A DNA stretch of 64,000 bases. Source: Terripilifer ovatus (GTDB taxonomy: Bacteria > Pseudomonadota > Alphaproteobacteria > Rhizobiales > Beijerinckiaceae). This document shows positions 35,081 to 44,098 of this stretch, piece after piece. Each line of letters starts with the position of its first letter. Positions within the stretch are counted from its first letter, which is position 1. The DNA is taken from the NCBI GenBank assembly GCA_029222685.1, contig JARHVB010000014.1, positions 1-64,000 of the forward strand, in the 5' to 3' direction. The notes beneath the pieces were generated by a model. That model had not been told where the DNA came from and searched no databases. It saw nothing but the letters and a program-made list of their open reading frames with translations. Both the position numbers and the translations under genes were made by a program.

Positions 35081-35112
35081 AGTGTGTTTATTTTAGCTTA
35101 CCTAAATACACT
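35081..35112. promoter_or_regulatory. Candidate operator upstream of the MFS gene
   Basis: AGTGTGTTTA (35081-35090) and TAAATACACT (35103-35112) form a 10-bp inverted repeat with one mismatch and a 12-base spacer. It lies in a short AT-rich island just ahead of an exporter gene, the usual place for a TetR/MarR-type site. Confidence 0.45.
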
Positions 35113-35186
35113 ACTTGTATCGACTCGCGGACGGGGTTAGGCAGCCTCAGGCGGCCGGCGAGCGGCCTGCCATCCCATTGCAAAAG

Positions 35187-36461
35187 GTGTCCCGCCCCGT
35201 GGCCGTGCTCGCGCGCTTCAGCGATCTTACGAAGGTTTTGCGCGACCGGAACTATCGGCTCTATCTCGCCGGCAATTTCGCCTCCAGCATCGGCATCTGG
35301 GTGCAGAAGGTCGCGATCGGCTGGATGGCCTGGGAACTGACCAAGTCGCCGGCCTGGCTCGGCATCATTTCGCTCGCCGAAACCGGACCGACGATCGCGC
35401 TGGGTCTTTATTCAGGTGCGCTGCTCGACCGTCTCGACCATATGCGCGTGTTACGGGCGACGCAGGCGCTGACCCTGCTCTACGCGACCGCACTTGCGGT
35501 GCTGACGTTGACCGGGCTGATGAACATCTGGCTGCTGACGGTGCTTGTCCTGTCGCGCGGCACGATCTTTTCCATCAATCGCCCGGCGCGCCAGACCGTC
35601 GTCTACGACCTCGTCGGCAGGGCTTTCCTGCCCTCGGCCCTGGCGATGAATTCGACCGTGATCAATTCGTCGAAATTCATCGGTCCCGCTATTGGCGGTT
35701 TCTGCATCGTATGGATCGGGTCCGGCGGAACGTTCGTCGTGTCGCTGCTCCTGCTGCTCGTCTTCACCGCAAGCCTGAGCCTGATGAAGGTCACGCCGCA
35801 TGAGCGGCCCGCCCGTGCGCCGGCGAGTATCGGACGCGACATGCTCGACGGCCTGATCTATGTCGTCACGCACAAGGGGGTGCGCCTGCAGCTCGGCCTG
35901 CTCATCGCACTTGCCCTTTTCGCCAAGCCGGTCACCGATCTTCTGCCGGGCTTCGTCTCCGACATCTTCAAGCACGATGCGCGCGGCCTCGCCACGCTTC
36001 TTGGCTGTCACGGCCTTGGCGCCATGGCAGGCGGCCTGTGGCTGTCGGCCCGCAACACCTTGCGCGGACTGGTGACGATTGCCGTCTGCAGCATTTGTTT
36101 CACCGCCGCCGCGCTGATCGTCTTCTCGCTCACCACGACGTTCTGGCTCGCCTGTCTATTGATTGCGCTGCTTGGTTTTCTGTTCGTGGCGACCGACATC
36201 AGCAGCCAGACCCTGATCCAGACCGGCATACGGACACGCTATCGCGGCCGCACCATGAGCATTTACGGCATGGTCGCCCAGGGCATGCCCTCCGTCGGCT
36301 CGATGCTGATGGGCTTCAGCGCCGAATATCTGGGCCTGCAGACGCCGATCCTGATCGGCGGCATTTTGTGCTTCGCCATTGCCAGCGCTGCCTGGCTGTT
36401 CCGCCGGGCGATGATCGACAATCTCGAACTGGTGCGGACGCAGTCCGGCGCGGAGCCATGA
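35187..36461 (+). CDS. MFS transporter, EntS-like (MFS_3) exporter
   Basis: About 424 residues with twelve predicted membrane helices, starting RFSDLTKVLRDRNYRLYLAGNFASSIGIWVQ. The loop after helix 2 carries GLYSGALLDRLDHMRVL, a version of the MFS motif G-x3-D-R. No ATG lies near the true start; GTG at 35187, 35199 or 35205 are all possible. The subfamily contains enterobactin and drug exporters. An inverted repeat upstream suggests ligand-responsive control. It ends 1 bp from the convergent chromate-transporter gene. Confidence 0.85.
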   Translation: MSRPVAVLARFSDLTKVLRDRNYRLYLAGNFASSIGIWVQKVAIGWMAWELTKSPAWLGIISLAETGPTIALGLYSGALLDRLDHMRVLRATQALTLLYATALAVLTLTGLMNIWLLTVLVLSRGTIFSINRPARQTVVYDLVGRAFLPSALAMNSTVINSSKFIGPAIGGFCIVWIGSGGTFVVSLLLLLVFTASLSLMKVTPHERPARAPASIGRDMLDGLIYVVTHKGVRLQLGLLIALALFAKPVTDLLPGFVSDIFKHDARGLATLLGCHGLGAMAGGLWLSARNTLRGLVTIAVCSICFTAAALIVFSLTTTFWLACLLIALLGFLFVATDISSQTLIQTGIRTRYRGRTMSIYGMVAQGMPSVGSMLMGFSAEYLGLQTPILIGGILCFAIASAAWLFRRAMIDNLELVRTQSGAEP

Positions 36462-36462
36462 T

Positions 36463-37020
36463 TTAGGCGAGATACCCTGCGAGATGTGCGGTTTCGAAGA
36501 CCACGGCGCCGGCGATGAGTAGCGGAAACGGGTGCAGCTTCTTGCGCCAGGTCAACACGGCTGCGACGCCGACGATCACCGAGCCTGTCAGAACATCGCC
36601 GCCGCTCAATTGAAACAGCGCGAAGACACCGGCAACGACGAGACCGGCGGCAACGGGCGCGACACCACGCTCAAGCGCCGTATGCCAGGGCTTGCCGCGA
36701 TGACGGTCCCAGACCATGCCGACGCCATAGGCGAGCGCCGATGAGGGCAGATAGAGCGCCACCATGGCGACCAGCGCTCCGGCGAGCCCCGCGACCTTCC
36801 AGGCGATCATCGCGCCGAGCAGCGAACTCGGCCCCGGCAGGAACCGGCAGATGGCGAAAAGATCGAGAAATTCACGGCCGCTGATCCATTGATGGCTGTC
36901 CACCGCCGCGAACTGCAGCGGCGCATAGATCGCGGTGGCCCCGCCGACCGAGGCCAGCGAAAGCGGCGCCAGCACCTTGAACAGCGCCGGCAGCAGCGAG
37001 GAGAAGGAATCGTCACGCAT
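36463..37020 (-). CDS. Chromate transporter family protein, second half of a short-chain pair
   Basis: A 185-residue CHR-domain membrane protein. APLSLASVGGATAIYAPLQ and FAICRFLPGPSSLLGAMIAWK carry the family glycine- and PGP-rich loop. Short-chain CHR proteins come as adjacent pairs that work together. Its ATG overlaps the end of the upstream partner frame by 8 bp. The partner is frameshifted, so export of chromate or sulfate by this pair may be lost. Confidence 0.82.
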   Translation of the reverse strand: MRDDSFSSLLPALFKVLAPLSLASVGGATAIYAPLQFAAVDSHQWISGREFLDLFAICRFLPGPSSLLGAMIAWKVAGLAGALVAMVALYLPSSALAYGVGMVWDRHRGKPWHTALERGVAPVAAGLVVAGVFALFQLSGGDVLTGSVIVGVAAVLTWRKKLHPFPLLIAGAVVFETAHLAGYLA

Positions 37021-37632
37021 CCGGTCTGCCCCGCGGCCAGGCCAGCGCGACGCTGACCGGCACGGCGACCGCCACTACCGGAACGAGCGGCCACTTCAGA
37101 ATGCCGATGGCGATGAATGTCGCCAGTGCGACCAGGACCGGCACGACGCCGGTGAAGATCGTCTGCACGGAGGATATGCGAAGCGCAACAACATGCCGAT
37201 CGCGGCGGCTGCGACGCCGGCCATTGCCGCATGCAGCCAGGGCACGCCGAGAACGATGCGATAGCTGAGGGCCGCCAGCAGCATCACGAGGAACGGCCCG
37301 GTCAGCATGGCCACCACGGCGACCGTGGCACCGGCAAGCCCACGGCTGCGCTGGCCGACATAAACCGCCATATTGGTCGAATTGACGCCGGGCAATATCT
37401 GCGACAGAGCCACGCCGACGAGAAACTGCTCGTTCTTCATCCAGCCGCGGGCGGTGACGACCTCGCGGTGAATCCATGGCATGAGACCGCCGCCGAAACT
37501 GAACAGGCCGATCCAGAAGAACACACGCCAGAGCGCAAACAGCGAAACCGGCGCGGCAGGAGAAGCAACGGACGGCGACGATGGAATATCGCCTGCCGGC
37601 GCGCTGTCCGCTTGTCCCATCGTTCCGCCCAT
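37013..37632 (-). pseudogene. Chromate transporter family gene, first half, frameshifted
   Basis: The first 150 or so residues read normally (VSLFALWRVFFWIGLFSFGG, VALSQILPGVNSTNMAVYVG). Near 37165-37192 the frame breaks: after GMLLRFA the original frame gives Arg/Ser-rich nonsense to a stop at 37096. The +1-displaced frame continues with SVQTIFTGVVPVLVALATF and ends in the expected hydrophobic segment and stop at 37013. One missing base explains the break. It is either a recent inactivation or a sequencing error. Confidence 0.75.
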
Positions 37633-37698
37633 CCGCTTTTGTTCGTGCCCGGCTTACTGCGGGCATGAGAGGAGCGTCAAGGTCCAGGTTGCGTTTGC

Positions 37699-38871
37699 CT
37701 ATTTCGCGGCGGCCAAAGCCGGCGAGACATCCATTTTCCTTATCTCACCCATAACGTCGCGGGCGAAGATTTCCATGTTCTTCACCGCCAGGTCATGCGG
37801 CAGGGTGGCGAATTGCAGCATGGTCAGGATCTTGCCGAAGCCGATCTCCTGCTGGTAGCGGACGATCTGCTCTCGCACCGTCTTGGCGCTGCCGCACAGG
37901 AACATGCCGCTCTTCATCACGGCTTCAAGCGATTTGTCGCCGCTCTGCATCTGCGCTTTGGCGCGCATGACGCCCTGCATGGACTTGAGCGACAGATAGC
38001 CCGGCGGCAGCAGCATTTCCGTCGGCATGCGCAGGAACTTCTGATAGAAGGCCTCGGCATGGGGGCGCGCCTCGCGCATGGCGATCTCGTCGGTCTCGGC
38101 GACATAGCAAGGCACCGCCCAGCCGAGATTCTCCGGGCTCGCCTGCCAGCCCTGTTTCTCGGCCGAGTCGCGATATTGCGCCATGTATTTGGCGAGCGCG
38201 GTGACCGGCGAGAAGGTCTGCAGATAGGTGTAGCGGCGATCGGGATGCGACGCCCATTCGATGGTTTCAGTCGAGCCCTGCGAGGGAATCCAGATCGGCG
38301 GATGCGGCGTCTGATAGGGCCGCGGCCACAGGTTCACATAGTTGAAGTTGTAATGCTTGCCCTCGAAGGCGAACGGCCCCGGACGGGTCCAGGCCTGAAC
38401 GATGAGATCATGCGCCTCATGGAAGCGCTCATGCGAGAAGGCCGGATTGACGTTCCAGGAGAAGTATTCGGCGCCGATGCCGCGCACGAAACCGGCGATG
38501 AAACGGCCGCCGGTGATGTTGTCGAGAATGGCGAATTCCTCGGCGACGGTGATCGGATTGTTGAGCAGCGGCAGGGCGCGGCCCAGGAGCGCGATCTTCA
38601 CATTCTTGGTGCGGCGCGCCAGGGAGCCCGCGAGCACGCCGGGCTGCGGCATCATGCCATAGGCGTTGGAATGATGTTCGTTGACGCAGATGCCGTCGAA
38701 GCCAAGCGTGTCGCCCATCTCGAGCTCATCGAGATAGCGATTGTAGAGTTGATGGCCTTTCTTGGGATCGTAATAAGTGTTCGGCAACGTCACCCAGGCG
38801 GAATCGTATTTGTCCGGCGCCGAAAGATCGAGGTCGGCATAGGGCATGAGATGGAAGAGGAAAAACTGCAT
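37699..38871 (-). CDS. LLM-class flavin-dependent monooxygenase (LuxA-like)
   Basis: A 390-residue luciferase-fold monooxygenase. MQFFLFHLMPYADL, LGFDGICVNEHHSNAYGMM, AEEFAILDNITGGRFIAGF and PIWIPSQGSTETIEWAS are characteristic. GGGAGG precedes the ATG, which directly abuts the hydrolase stop codon (TAAATG). With the upstream hydrolase and TRAP transporter it forms an apparent uptake, hydrolysis and oxidation unit. It needs reduced flavin from elsewhere. The substrate is unknown. Confidence 0.87.
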   Translation of the reverse strand: MQFFLFHLMPYADLDLSAPDKYDSAWVTLPNTYYDPKKGHQLYNRYLDELEMGDTLGFDGICVNEHHSNAYGMMPQPGVLAGSLARRTKNVKIALLGRALPLLNNPITVAEEFAILDNITGGRFIAGFVRGIGAEYFSWNVNPAFSHERFHEAHDLIVQAWTRPGPFAFEGKHYNFNYVNLWPRPYQTPHPPIWIPSQGSTETIEWASHPDRRYTYLQTFSPVTALAKYMAQYRDSAEKQGWQASPENLGWAVPCYVAETDEIAMREARPHAEAFYQKFLRMPTEMLLPPGYLSLKSMQGVMRAKAQMQSGDKSLEAVMKSGMFLCGSAKTVREQIVRYQQEIGFGKILTMLQFATLPHDLAVKNMEIFARDVMGEIRKMDVSPALAAAK

Positions 38872-39651
38872 TTATGCCTCCCCGGCGAACTGGCGGATCG
38901 CGGCGACAAATTCGGCTGACTTCTCGGCGTGCGGCAGGTGTCCGCAATTGTCGAGCATCTCGACCTTGGAATTTCTGATCAGCTCATGGAACCTGTCGGC
39001 ATAAGCGGACGGAATCAAGGCGTCCTGCCTGCCCCACAGGATCAGGGTCGGCAGATCGATGCGATGGATCCACTTCTCCAGATCGGCGCTGTAGAGGCGC
39101 GGGCTCCAGGCAAGCCGCGCTGTGGTGACGCGGTTCTTGACGGAGATATCCACCTCCGCATCGCTGAGCGGCATGGCCAGCATGCGCTCGGCAAGCTCGG
39201 CCGAATGAAACAGGTTGCGCGTCGTCTGCTCGGCCGTCCATAGGAAGATATCGCTCACCGGAACGCCCTTGACGCGCAGGCCCGCGGGGGCGACGAGGAC
39301 CAGTTTTTCGATCCGGCTCGGGTCGCGCACCGCGATCTCCGAAGCGATCCAGCCGCCCATCGAAGTACCGACCAGCGTGACTTTCTCCAGTCCAAGCTGC
39401 TTCATGAAGCTGAGATAGAAGTTGGCAAGGTCGCCGACAGTATCGAGCCAGGCCGGCGTATCGGACCGGCCGTAGCCCGGATGTTCCGGCACGATGACGT
39501 CGAAACCCTTCGCCAGTTCAGCCATGAAGGGGAGCCAGCGGCCGGCGCCGTTGGCGCCGTGCAGGAACAGCAAGGGGGCGCCGGCGCCGCCCCGCATGAT
39601 GCAGGTCCTGCAGCCTTCCACGGTCTCGAAATACGTCTTCGGTTCGCTCAT
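38872..39651 (-). CDS. Alpha/beta hydrolase
   Basis: A 259-residue hydrolase with the complete triad: nucleophile S97 (VGTSMGG), D210 (WGRQDALIP) and H238 (NCGHLPHAE), plus an oxyanion HGANG loop at 31-35. The start MSEPKTYFE was chosen from family length. The fold covers esterases and meta-cleavage-product C-C hydrolases. Tight coupling to the flavin monooxygenase suggests that both act on one compound. Confidence 0.88.
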   Translation of the reverse strand: MSEPKTYFETVEGCRTCIMRGGAGAPLLFLHGANGAGRWLPFMAELAKGFDVIVPEHPGYGRSDTPAWLDTVGDLANFYLSFMKQLGLEKVTLVGTSMGGWIASEIAVRDPSRIEKLVLVAPAGLRVKGVPVSDIFLWTAEQTTRNLFHSAELAERMLAMPLSDAEVDISVKNRVTTARLAWSPRLYSADLEKWIHRIDLPTLILWGRQDALIPSAYADRFHELIRNSKVEMLDNCGHLPHAEKSAEFVAAIRQFAGEA

Positions 39652-39670
39652 CGATCGAAAATCTCCCTGG

Positions 39671-39722
39671 CCCATTTTCAAGCGAAGTGAACAGCGGTTC
39701 GCATAAAGAAAATGAATTGGCT
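39671..39722. repeat. Diverged fragment of repeat family 1
   Basis: CATTTTCAAGCGAAGTG, then CGGTTCGCATAAAGAAAATG, aligns with the middle of the elements at 11371 and 21671, with several substitutions. It lies upstream of the hydrolase gene rather than in a convergent gap. Confidence 0.6.
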
Positions 39723-39820
39723 TTCCTTACACCAAAAGGGGTGGCCATCGCCAGCATCCGCGGCAGGCTGCGACGCTTAGGCTCAGCGACCAGGAGAGAT
39801 CATGAATGGCGGGCCCGGCG

Positions 39821-41131
39821 CTATTTGATGCCGAGCAACAGCCTGGGCAGGAACATCACGATATCGGGGAACGCCGTCAGGATCGCGATGCACACCAGCA
39901 TGGGGACGACAAAGATGATCGAGCCGCGCGCGATGATCCGCATGTTGGCGCCGGGCGTGACTGATTTCAGCACGAAAAGATTGAAGCCGACAGGCGGCGT
40001 GATGGCCGCGATCTCCGACTGGATCGTCACGATGATGCCGAACCAGACCGGATCGTAGCCGAGATTCTGCACGGCCTTGAGGAAGATCGGAATGACGATG
40101 ACGATGATGCTGCCCGGATCCATGAACATGCCGAGGACGAGCAGGACCAGATTGATGATCACCATGATCGCCCATGGCGGCACGGGCAAGCTCAGCAATG
40201 CGTCCGACGTCGCCTGCGGTATGCCCAGACGCGAGAGCATAAACGAACTGAAGAACCCGCCGGTCAGCAGCAGCAGGAACATCGCGGTGGTGCGAATGGT
40301 CCGATCCAGGCTGCGCATGATGATGGCGCGCGACAACTGGCTCGTGACCCAGGCGATGAGCAGAGCGCCGGCAGCGCCGATGGCGCCGGCTTCCGTCGGC
40401 GTCGCCAGGCCGGTGTAGATCGCGCCGATCACCATAAACGAGAGGCACAGAACCGGTATGATGGCCCCAAGCGCCTTCCAGCGCTGCGGCCATGTCGGAC
40501 GCTCGGTAATCGGCGGTGCCATCTCCGGCCGGCGCACTGCCGTGAAGACCGCCGTGGCCGAGAGCAAGGTGGCAAGCAGTATGCCGGGGAATATGCCGGC
40601 GATGAACAGATGCCCGATCGAGGTGTCGGTGATGACCCCATAGACGATCATCGGAATACTGGGCGGGATGAGAATGCCAAGCGTGCCGCCGGCCGCCGTC
40701 GCGCCAAGGGCCAGCGACTTGTCGTAACCGCGTTTCAGCATTTGCGGGATGGCCATCGAGCCGATGGTCGTGGCCGTCACCGGACTGGAGCCGCAGACGG
40801 AGCCAAAAATCGCGCAGGCCCAGATGGTGCCGACAGCAAGTGCACCGGGGATGCGGCGCATCCATAATTCCGTGGCGCGGAACAGATCGCCGCCGATGCG
40901 CGTCGCGGCCAATATTTCGCCCATGAAGATGAACAAAGGCACGACGACGATGATGAAACTGCTCGAAATCGAGAATGACAGCGAGGCGAGTTGCGACAGC
41001 GCGCCCGGCGATACGAAAGCGGCGACGCCGGCGACCGCGACCATGCCCAGGGCGACACCGACCGGCGTACGCAGCACGAAAAGACCGAGCAGGACGACAA
41101 GGAAGATGCCGAAGCCAGCGAATGCACTCAT
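39821..41131 (-). CDS. dctM: TRAP transporter large permease (DctM-like)
   Basis: A 436-residue inner-membrane protein with about twelve helices. VVPLFIFMGEILAATRIG, FGSVCGSSPVTATTIGSMAIP and TPPVGFNLFV are DctM family blocks. It carries the Na+-coupled transport step, working with DctQ and DctP encoded just upstream. It is 21 bp after dctQ. Confidence 0.93.
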   Translation of the reverse strand: MSAFAGFGIFLVVLLGLFVLRTPVGVALGMVAVAGVAAFVSPGALSQLASLSFSISSSFIIVVVPLFIFMGEILAATRIGGDLFRATELWMRRIPGALAVGTIWACAIFGSVCGSSPVTATTIGSMAIPQMLKRGYDKSLALGATAAGGTLGILIPPSIPMIVYGVITDTSIGHLFIAGIFPGILLATLLSATAVFTAVRRPEMAPPITERPTWPQRWKALGAIIPVLCLSFMVIGAIYTGLATPTEAGAIGAAGALLIAWVTSQLSRAIIMRSLDRTIRTTAMFLLLLTGGFFSSFMLSRLGIPQATSDALLSLPVPPWAIMVIINLVLLVLGMFMDPGSIIVIVIPIFLKAVQNLGYDPVWFGIIVTIQSEIAAITPPVGFNLFVLKSVTPGANMRIIARGSIIFVVPMLVCIAILTAFPDIVMFLPRLLLGIK

Positions 41132-41152
41132 TGATTCTTGCTCTCTCGCTGG

Positions 41153-41698
41153 TCAGTGGCTGGCCACCGGCGCCTCTTCGGCATGGGGATCGTAAGGCGT
41201 CAGGAAAAAGCGGAGGAATTGGACAAGCGCCGTCACGAGGAACATGAACGCACCGAAAATACCGATCCAATAGATCTTCCACAGCGAGACGAAAATCATG
41301 CCGAAGGAGAGCTCGTCGGTCTCGTAGATGTCGCGATAATATTTGATGACGAACCAGAGCAGGATCGCCGCAAAGGTAATGGTGATCGCCTTGCCGAGCA
41401 GCCGCTGTGCCTTGCGCAGACTGGCTGGAATCAGCGGATCAAAAAGATCGATCTCAATATGGCTGCCCGATTCCAGCGCCGGAGCGAGCGCCAGAAAGAA
41501 TACGAAGACGAGCATGAAACAGCTCGAATCCTGCACCCATTCCAGCGGCGCTGCGGCGAAATAGCGAACCACGACATCGATCACGATCAGCGTCATGATG
41601 GCGAGGACCAGAATGCAGGCTATGAATGCGCTGACCCGGTTGATCCTGGCAACAACGCGTTCAAGACCGGTGAGCCAGCCGTGAGACGGCCCTTCCAT
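41153..41698 (-). CDS. dctQ: TRAP transporter small permease (DctQ-like)
   Basis: A 181-residue protein with four membrane helices and the DctQ blocks ACILVLAIMTLIVIDVVVRYF and EWVQDSSCFMLVFVFFLALA. The start MEGPSHGW fits family length; a longer frame overlaps dctP. It is located 25 bp after dctP. Confidence 0.88.
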   Translation of the reverse strand: MEGPSHGWLTGLERVVARINRVSAFIACILVLAIMTLIVIDVVVRYFAAAPLEWVQDSSCFMLVFVFFLALAPALESGSHIEIDLFDPLIPASLRKAQRLLGKAITITFAAILLWFVIKYYRDIYETDELSFGMIFVSLWKIYWIGIFGAFMFLVTALVQFLRFFLTPYDPHAEEAPVASH

Positions 41699-41723
41699 CG
41701 CTTCCTCCACCAAGGTTTTTTGC

Positions 41724-42725
41724 TTACATATTCTGCTTGAGAACTTCGCGCACCGGGTCGCCGGTGGGGCCGACGGCCTTGGCGATCTCATCCCAGACGG
41801 GGGCAAGCTGCTTTTTGATGGCGGCGATATCAGCATCGGAGGCCCGATAGACCTTGGCGCCGAGCTTTTCCATTTCGCCCAAGGCGCGTTCCTGTTCCGC
41901 GACGACGTGCGGGCCTGAATTCTTCACGACGTCGGCGGAGACTTCCATGACCGTCTTCTGGTCTTCCGGCGATATCTTCTTCCACAGGTCCAAATTCATG
42001 TAGTAGAGCGACGAATTGGCGCCCTCGCGCAGATAGGTGATATAGGGAGCCACTTCGTAAATCTTGCCCGAGAGAGCGAGATTGGAGAGGAACATGGTGC
42101 AGTCGACAGTCTTGTTCTGCAGAGCGATATAGAGTTCGCCAGGATCGATCGCGACCGCCGACGCACCGAGCGCACGCAATTGCAGGCCTTGCCAGCGCCC
42201 AGCGGTGCGGATTTTCTTGCCCTTCCAATCGGCCAGCGTCTTGATTGGAGCGTTGACGCAAGCAACGACGAGGCCTGCGGAGGGATAAGAGAACAGGTTC
42301 TTGATGCCGTGCTTCTCCAGCAGGGGACTGGTTATCGCATCGACTTCCTTGACGATCTTGTTGGCGATCTCAGGCTTGTCCGGAATCCAGAAAAGCGGCT
42401 CGACATAGGCCAGTTCCCGCACGAGGCCGATCACGAAGCTGGCGCTGGTGGTGCCGCCACCGACGGCGCCTGATCGCACCGCATTCAACGTGTCCTTCGC
42501 CGCCACCAGAGCGCCCGAGAACTGCAGGTTTATTTTGACCCTGCCCTGCGTGCGCTTCTCGACCTCAGCGGCCCAGGCTTTCATGATCGGGGCATACATA
42601 TCGCGGTCGGAGTACCAGACGGCGAAGTCCACGGTCTGGGCTTTGGCGGGGCTGGCTGCAGCCATGAGGCCGGCGATCCCGGCAAGAGTTGCGGCACGTA
42701 TGATCCCTGCGAGCGCGTGGCGCAT
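41724..42725 (-). CDS. dctP: TRAP transporter solute receptor (DctP-like)
   Basis: A 333-residue periplasmic receptor with a signal peptide (residues 1-29, ending SPAKAQ). GGKIRTAG-like KKIRTAGRW contains the conserved Arg that salt-bridges the ligand carboxylate. CGGGAGGAAA gives a strong start. It heads the dctP-Q-M operon, so the imported compound is a carboxylate, probably handled by the downstream hydrolase and monooxygenase. Confidence 0.9.
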   Translation of the reverse strand: MRHALAGIIRAATLAGIAGLMAAASPAKAQTVDFAVWYSDRDMYAPIMKAWAAEVEKRTQGRVKINLQFSGALVAAKDTLNAVRSGAVGGGTTSASFVIGLVRELAYVEPLFWIPDKPEIANKIVKEVDAITSPLLEKHGIKNLFSYPSAGLVVACVNAPIKTLADWKGKKIRTAGRWQGLQLRALGASAVAIDPGELYIALQNKTVDCTMFLSNLALSGKIYEVAPYITYLREGANSSLYYMNLDLWKKISPEDQKTVMEVSADVVKNSGPHVVAEQERALGEMEKLGAKVYRASDADIAAIKKQLAPVWDEIAKAVGPTGDPVREVLKQNM

Positions 42726-42907
42726 GGCATTTCCTCCCGTTGAAGCCTTATTTTCTTAGAAAGCTAACATCGGAAAATGCGGTTTGCAATGCATCTTGAA
42801 GCGGAGGCAGTAAGCACGGCTTTAACATCTGCTGACAAGCAGGCCTGGATATGCCAGTGAGGCGTGCAATACTGCTTGACGGCAAACAAGATGGTCGGGA
42901 GGACGAA

Positions 42908-43945
42908 ATGAAGATGGAATCGCTGATTGGAGCGGTGACGGCAGCGGCTATCCTTGTCGGTGCCTCTGCGGCTGTTGCGCAGGAAAAGATCAATATCGGG
43001 TTCACCCGGACAGCAACGGATATCGGCCTGTTCGTCGCCGATAAGCGCGGCTACTTCAAGGCTGAAGGCCTCGACGTCAATTTCATTCTGTTCGATTCCG
43101 CCGCGCGCATGATCGCGCCTTTCGCCTCGGGCGATCTCGACATCAGCGCCGGCGCCACGTCGGCAGGTTTCTACAATGCGGTGGCTCGCGGCATCGACAT
43201 GCGCATCATCGCCGACAAGGTCTCGACGCCGCCCGGCCGCACGAGCCAGACCCTGGTGGTGCGCAAGGCGTTGGTCGATTCGGGTAAGTTCAAGAGCCTC
43301 GCCGACATCAAGGGCCTCAAGCTCGCCAATACAGCGCCGGGCACGGCGGCCATGGGCTCGCTCTATAAAATGGTCGAGCGGGCCGGCCTCAAGATTTCGG
43401 ACGTGGAACTGGTCTCGCTCGGTTTTCCGCAACAGGTGCTGGCACTGTCGAGCGGCGCGATCGATCTTGCCCTGCCGGCCGAGCCGATGACGACCGAGGC
43501 CATCACCAAGGGCTATGGCGTCAAGGTCATCACCGATGACGAGGCTTATCCCTATCACCAGATCGCGGTGATCTTCTACAGCGGCAAGTTCGCCACGGAA
43601 CGGCGCGCCGTCGGCATCAAATTCCTCAAGGCCTTTCTCCACGGGGTGCGCGACCATAACGACGCCCTGGACAAGGACGGCAAGTTCACCGGCGAGAAGG
43701 GCGAGGCGATCATCTCGATTCTCACCGAATATACGACGATCAAGGATCCCGCCTTCTACCGCTCCTTCGCCCTCGCCTTCTGCAATCCGGATGGGACGGT
43801 CCATCTCGACAGCCTGAAGAACGACTACGAGGTTTACAAGGCGTCCGGCCTGCTGGAAGGCACGGGCGATGCCACCAAGCCGGTCGATGGGTCGTTTCTC
43901 GAGGCTGTCCTGAAGGACATCGGGCCTTACAAGAAGCCGAACTGA
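42908..43945 (+). CDS. NMT1/SsuA-like ABC transporter substrate-binding protein
   Basis: A 345-residue exported receptor. The signal peptide is MKMESLIGAVTAAAILVG...AVAQ. The mature region has INIGFTRTATDIGLFVADKRGYFKAEGLDV and LDISAGATSAGFYNAVARG, as in nitrate/sulfonate/thiamine-precursor receptors. CGGGAGGAC precedes the ATG. No cognate permease or ATPase is adjacent, so it is an orphan or its partners are elsewhere. It is divergent from the TRAP operon. Confidence 0.85.
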   Translation: MKMESLIGAVTAAAILVGASAAVAQEKINIGFTRTATDIGLFVADKRGYFKAEGLDVNFILFDSAARMIAPFASGDLDISAGATSAGFYNAVARGIDMRIIADKVSTPPGRTSQTLVVRKALVDSGKFKSLADIKGLKLANTAPGTAAMGSLYKMVERAGLKISDVELVSLGFPQQVLALSSGAIDLALPAEPMTTEAITKGYGVKVITDDEAYPYHQIAVIFYSGKFATERRAVGIKFLKAFLHGVRDHNDALDKDGKFTGEKGEAIISILTEYTTIKDPAFYRSFALAFCNPDGTVHLDSLKNDYEVYKASGLLEGTGDATKPVDGSFLEAVLKDIGPYKKPN

Positions 43946-43965
43946 AACATTGAAGCGGTTGCATC

Positions 43966-44077
43966 GTCTGGATTCCCGCTCGCCCGCTACGCGGACGTCG
44001 GGAATGACAGGCTGAACCACCCCGGCTGTCATTCCCGACGCACCGCAGGTGCGAGCGGGAAGCCCAGACCTTCCTTC
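43966..44077. repeat. Dispersed intergenic repeat family 2, copy C
   Basis: One half-unit (CTGGATTCCCGCTCGCCC...GTCGGGAATGACAG) is followed by an inverted one (CTGTCATTCCCGACGCAC...GAGCGGGAAGCCCAG). It lies between the convergent NMT1-type receptor and FAH-hydrolase genes. Confidence 0.85.
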
Positions 44078-44098
44078 GGGCGCTTCAAGCAAAGCGAA

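Noticed and set aside
34197..35081. Extension of the quinone oxidoreductase frame across the GST gene
   Set aside because: The GST is intact on the other strand and the MDR family start is at 34196.
37096..37632. Programmed frameshift in the chromate transporter gene
   Set aside because: No slippery heptamer or stimulatory structure was seen at 37165-37192, and other short-chain CHR genes do not need one.
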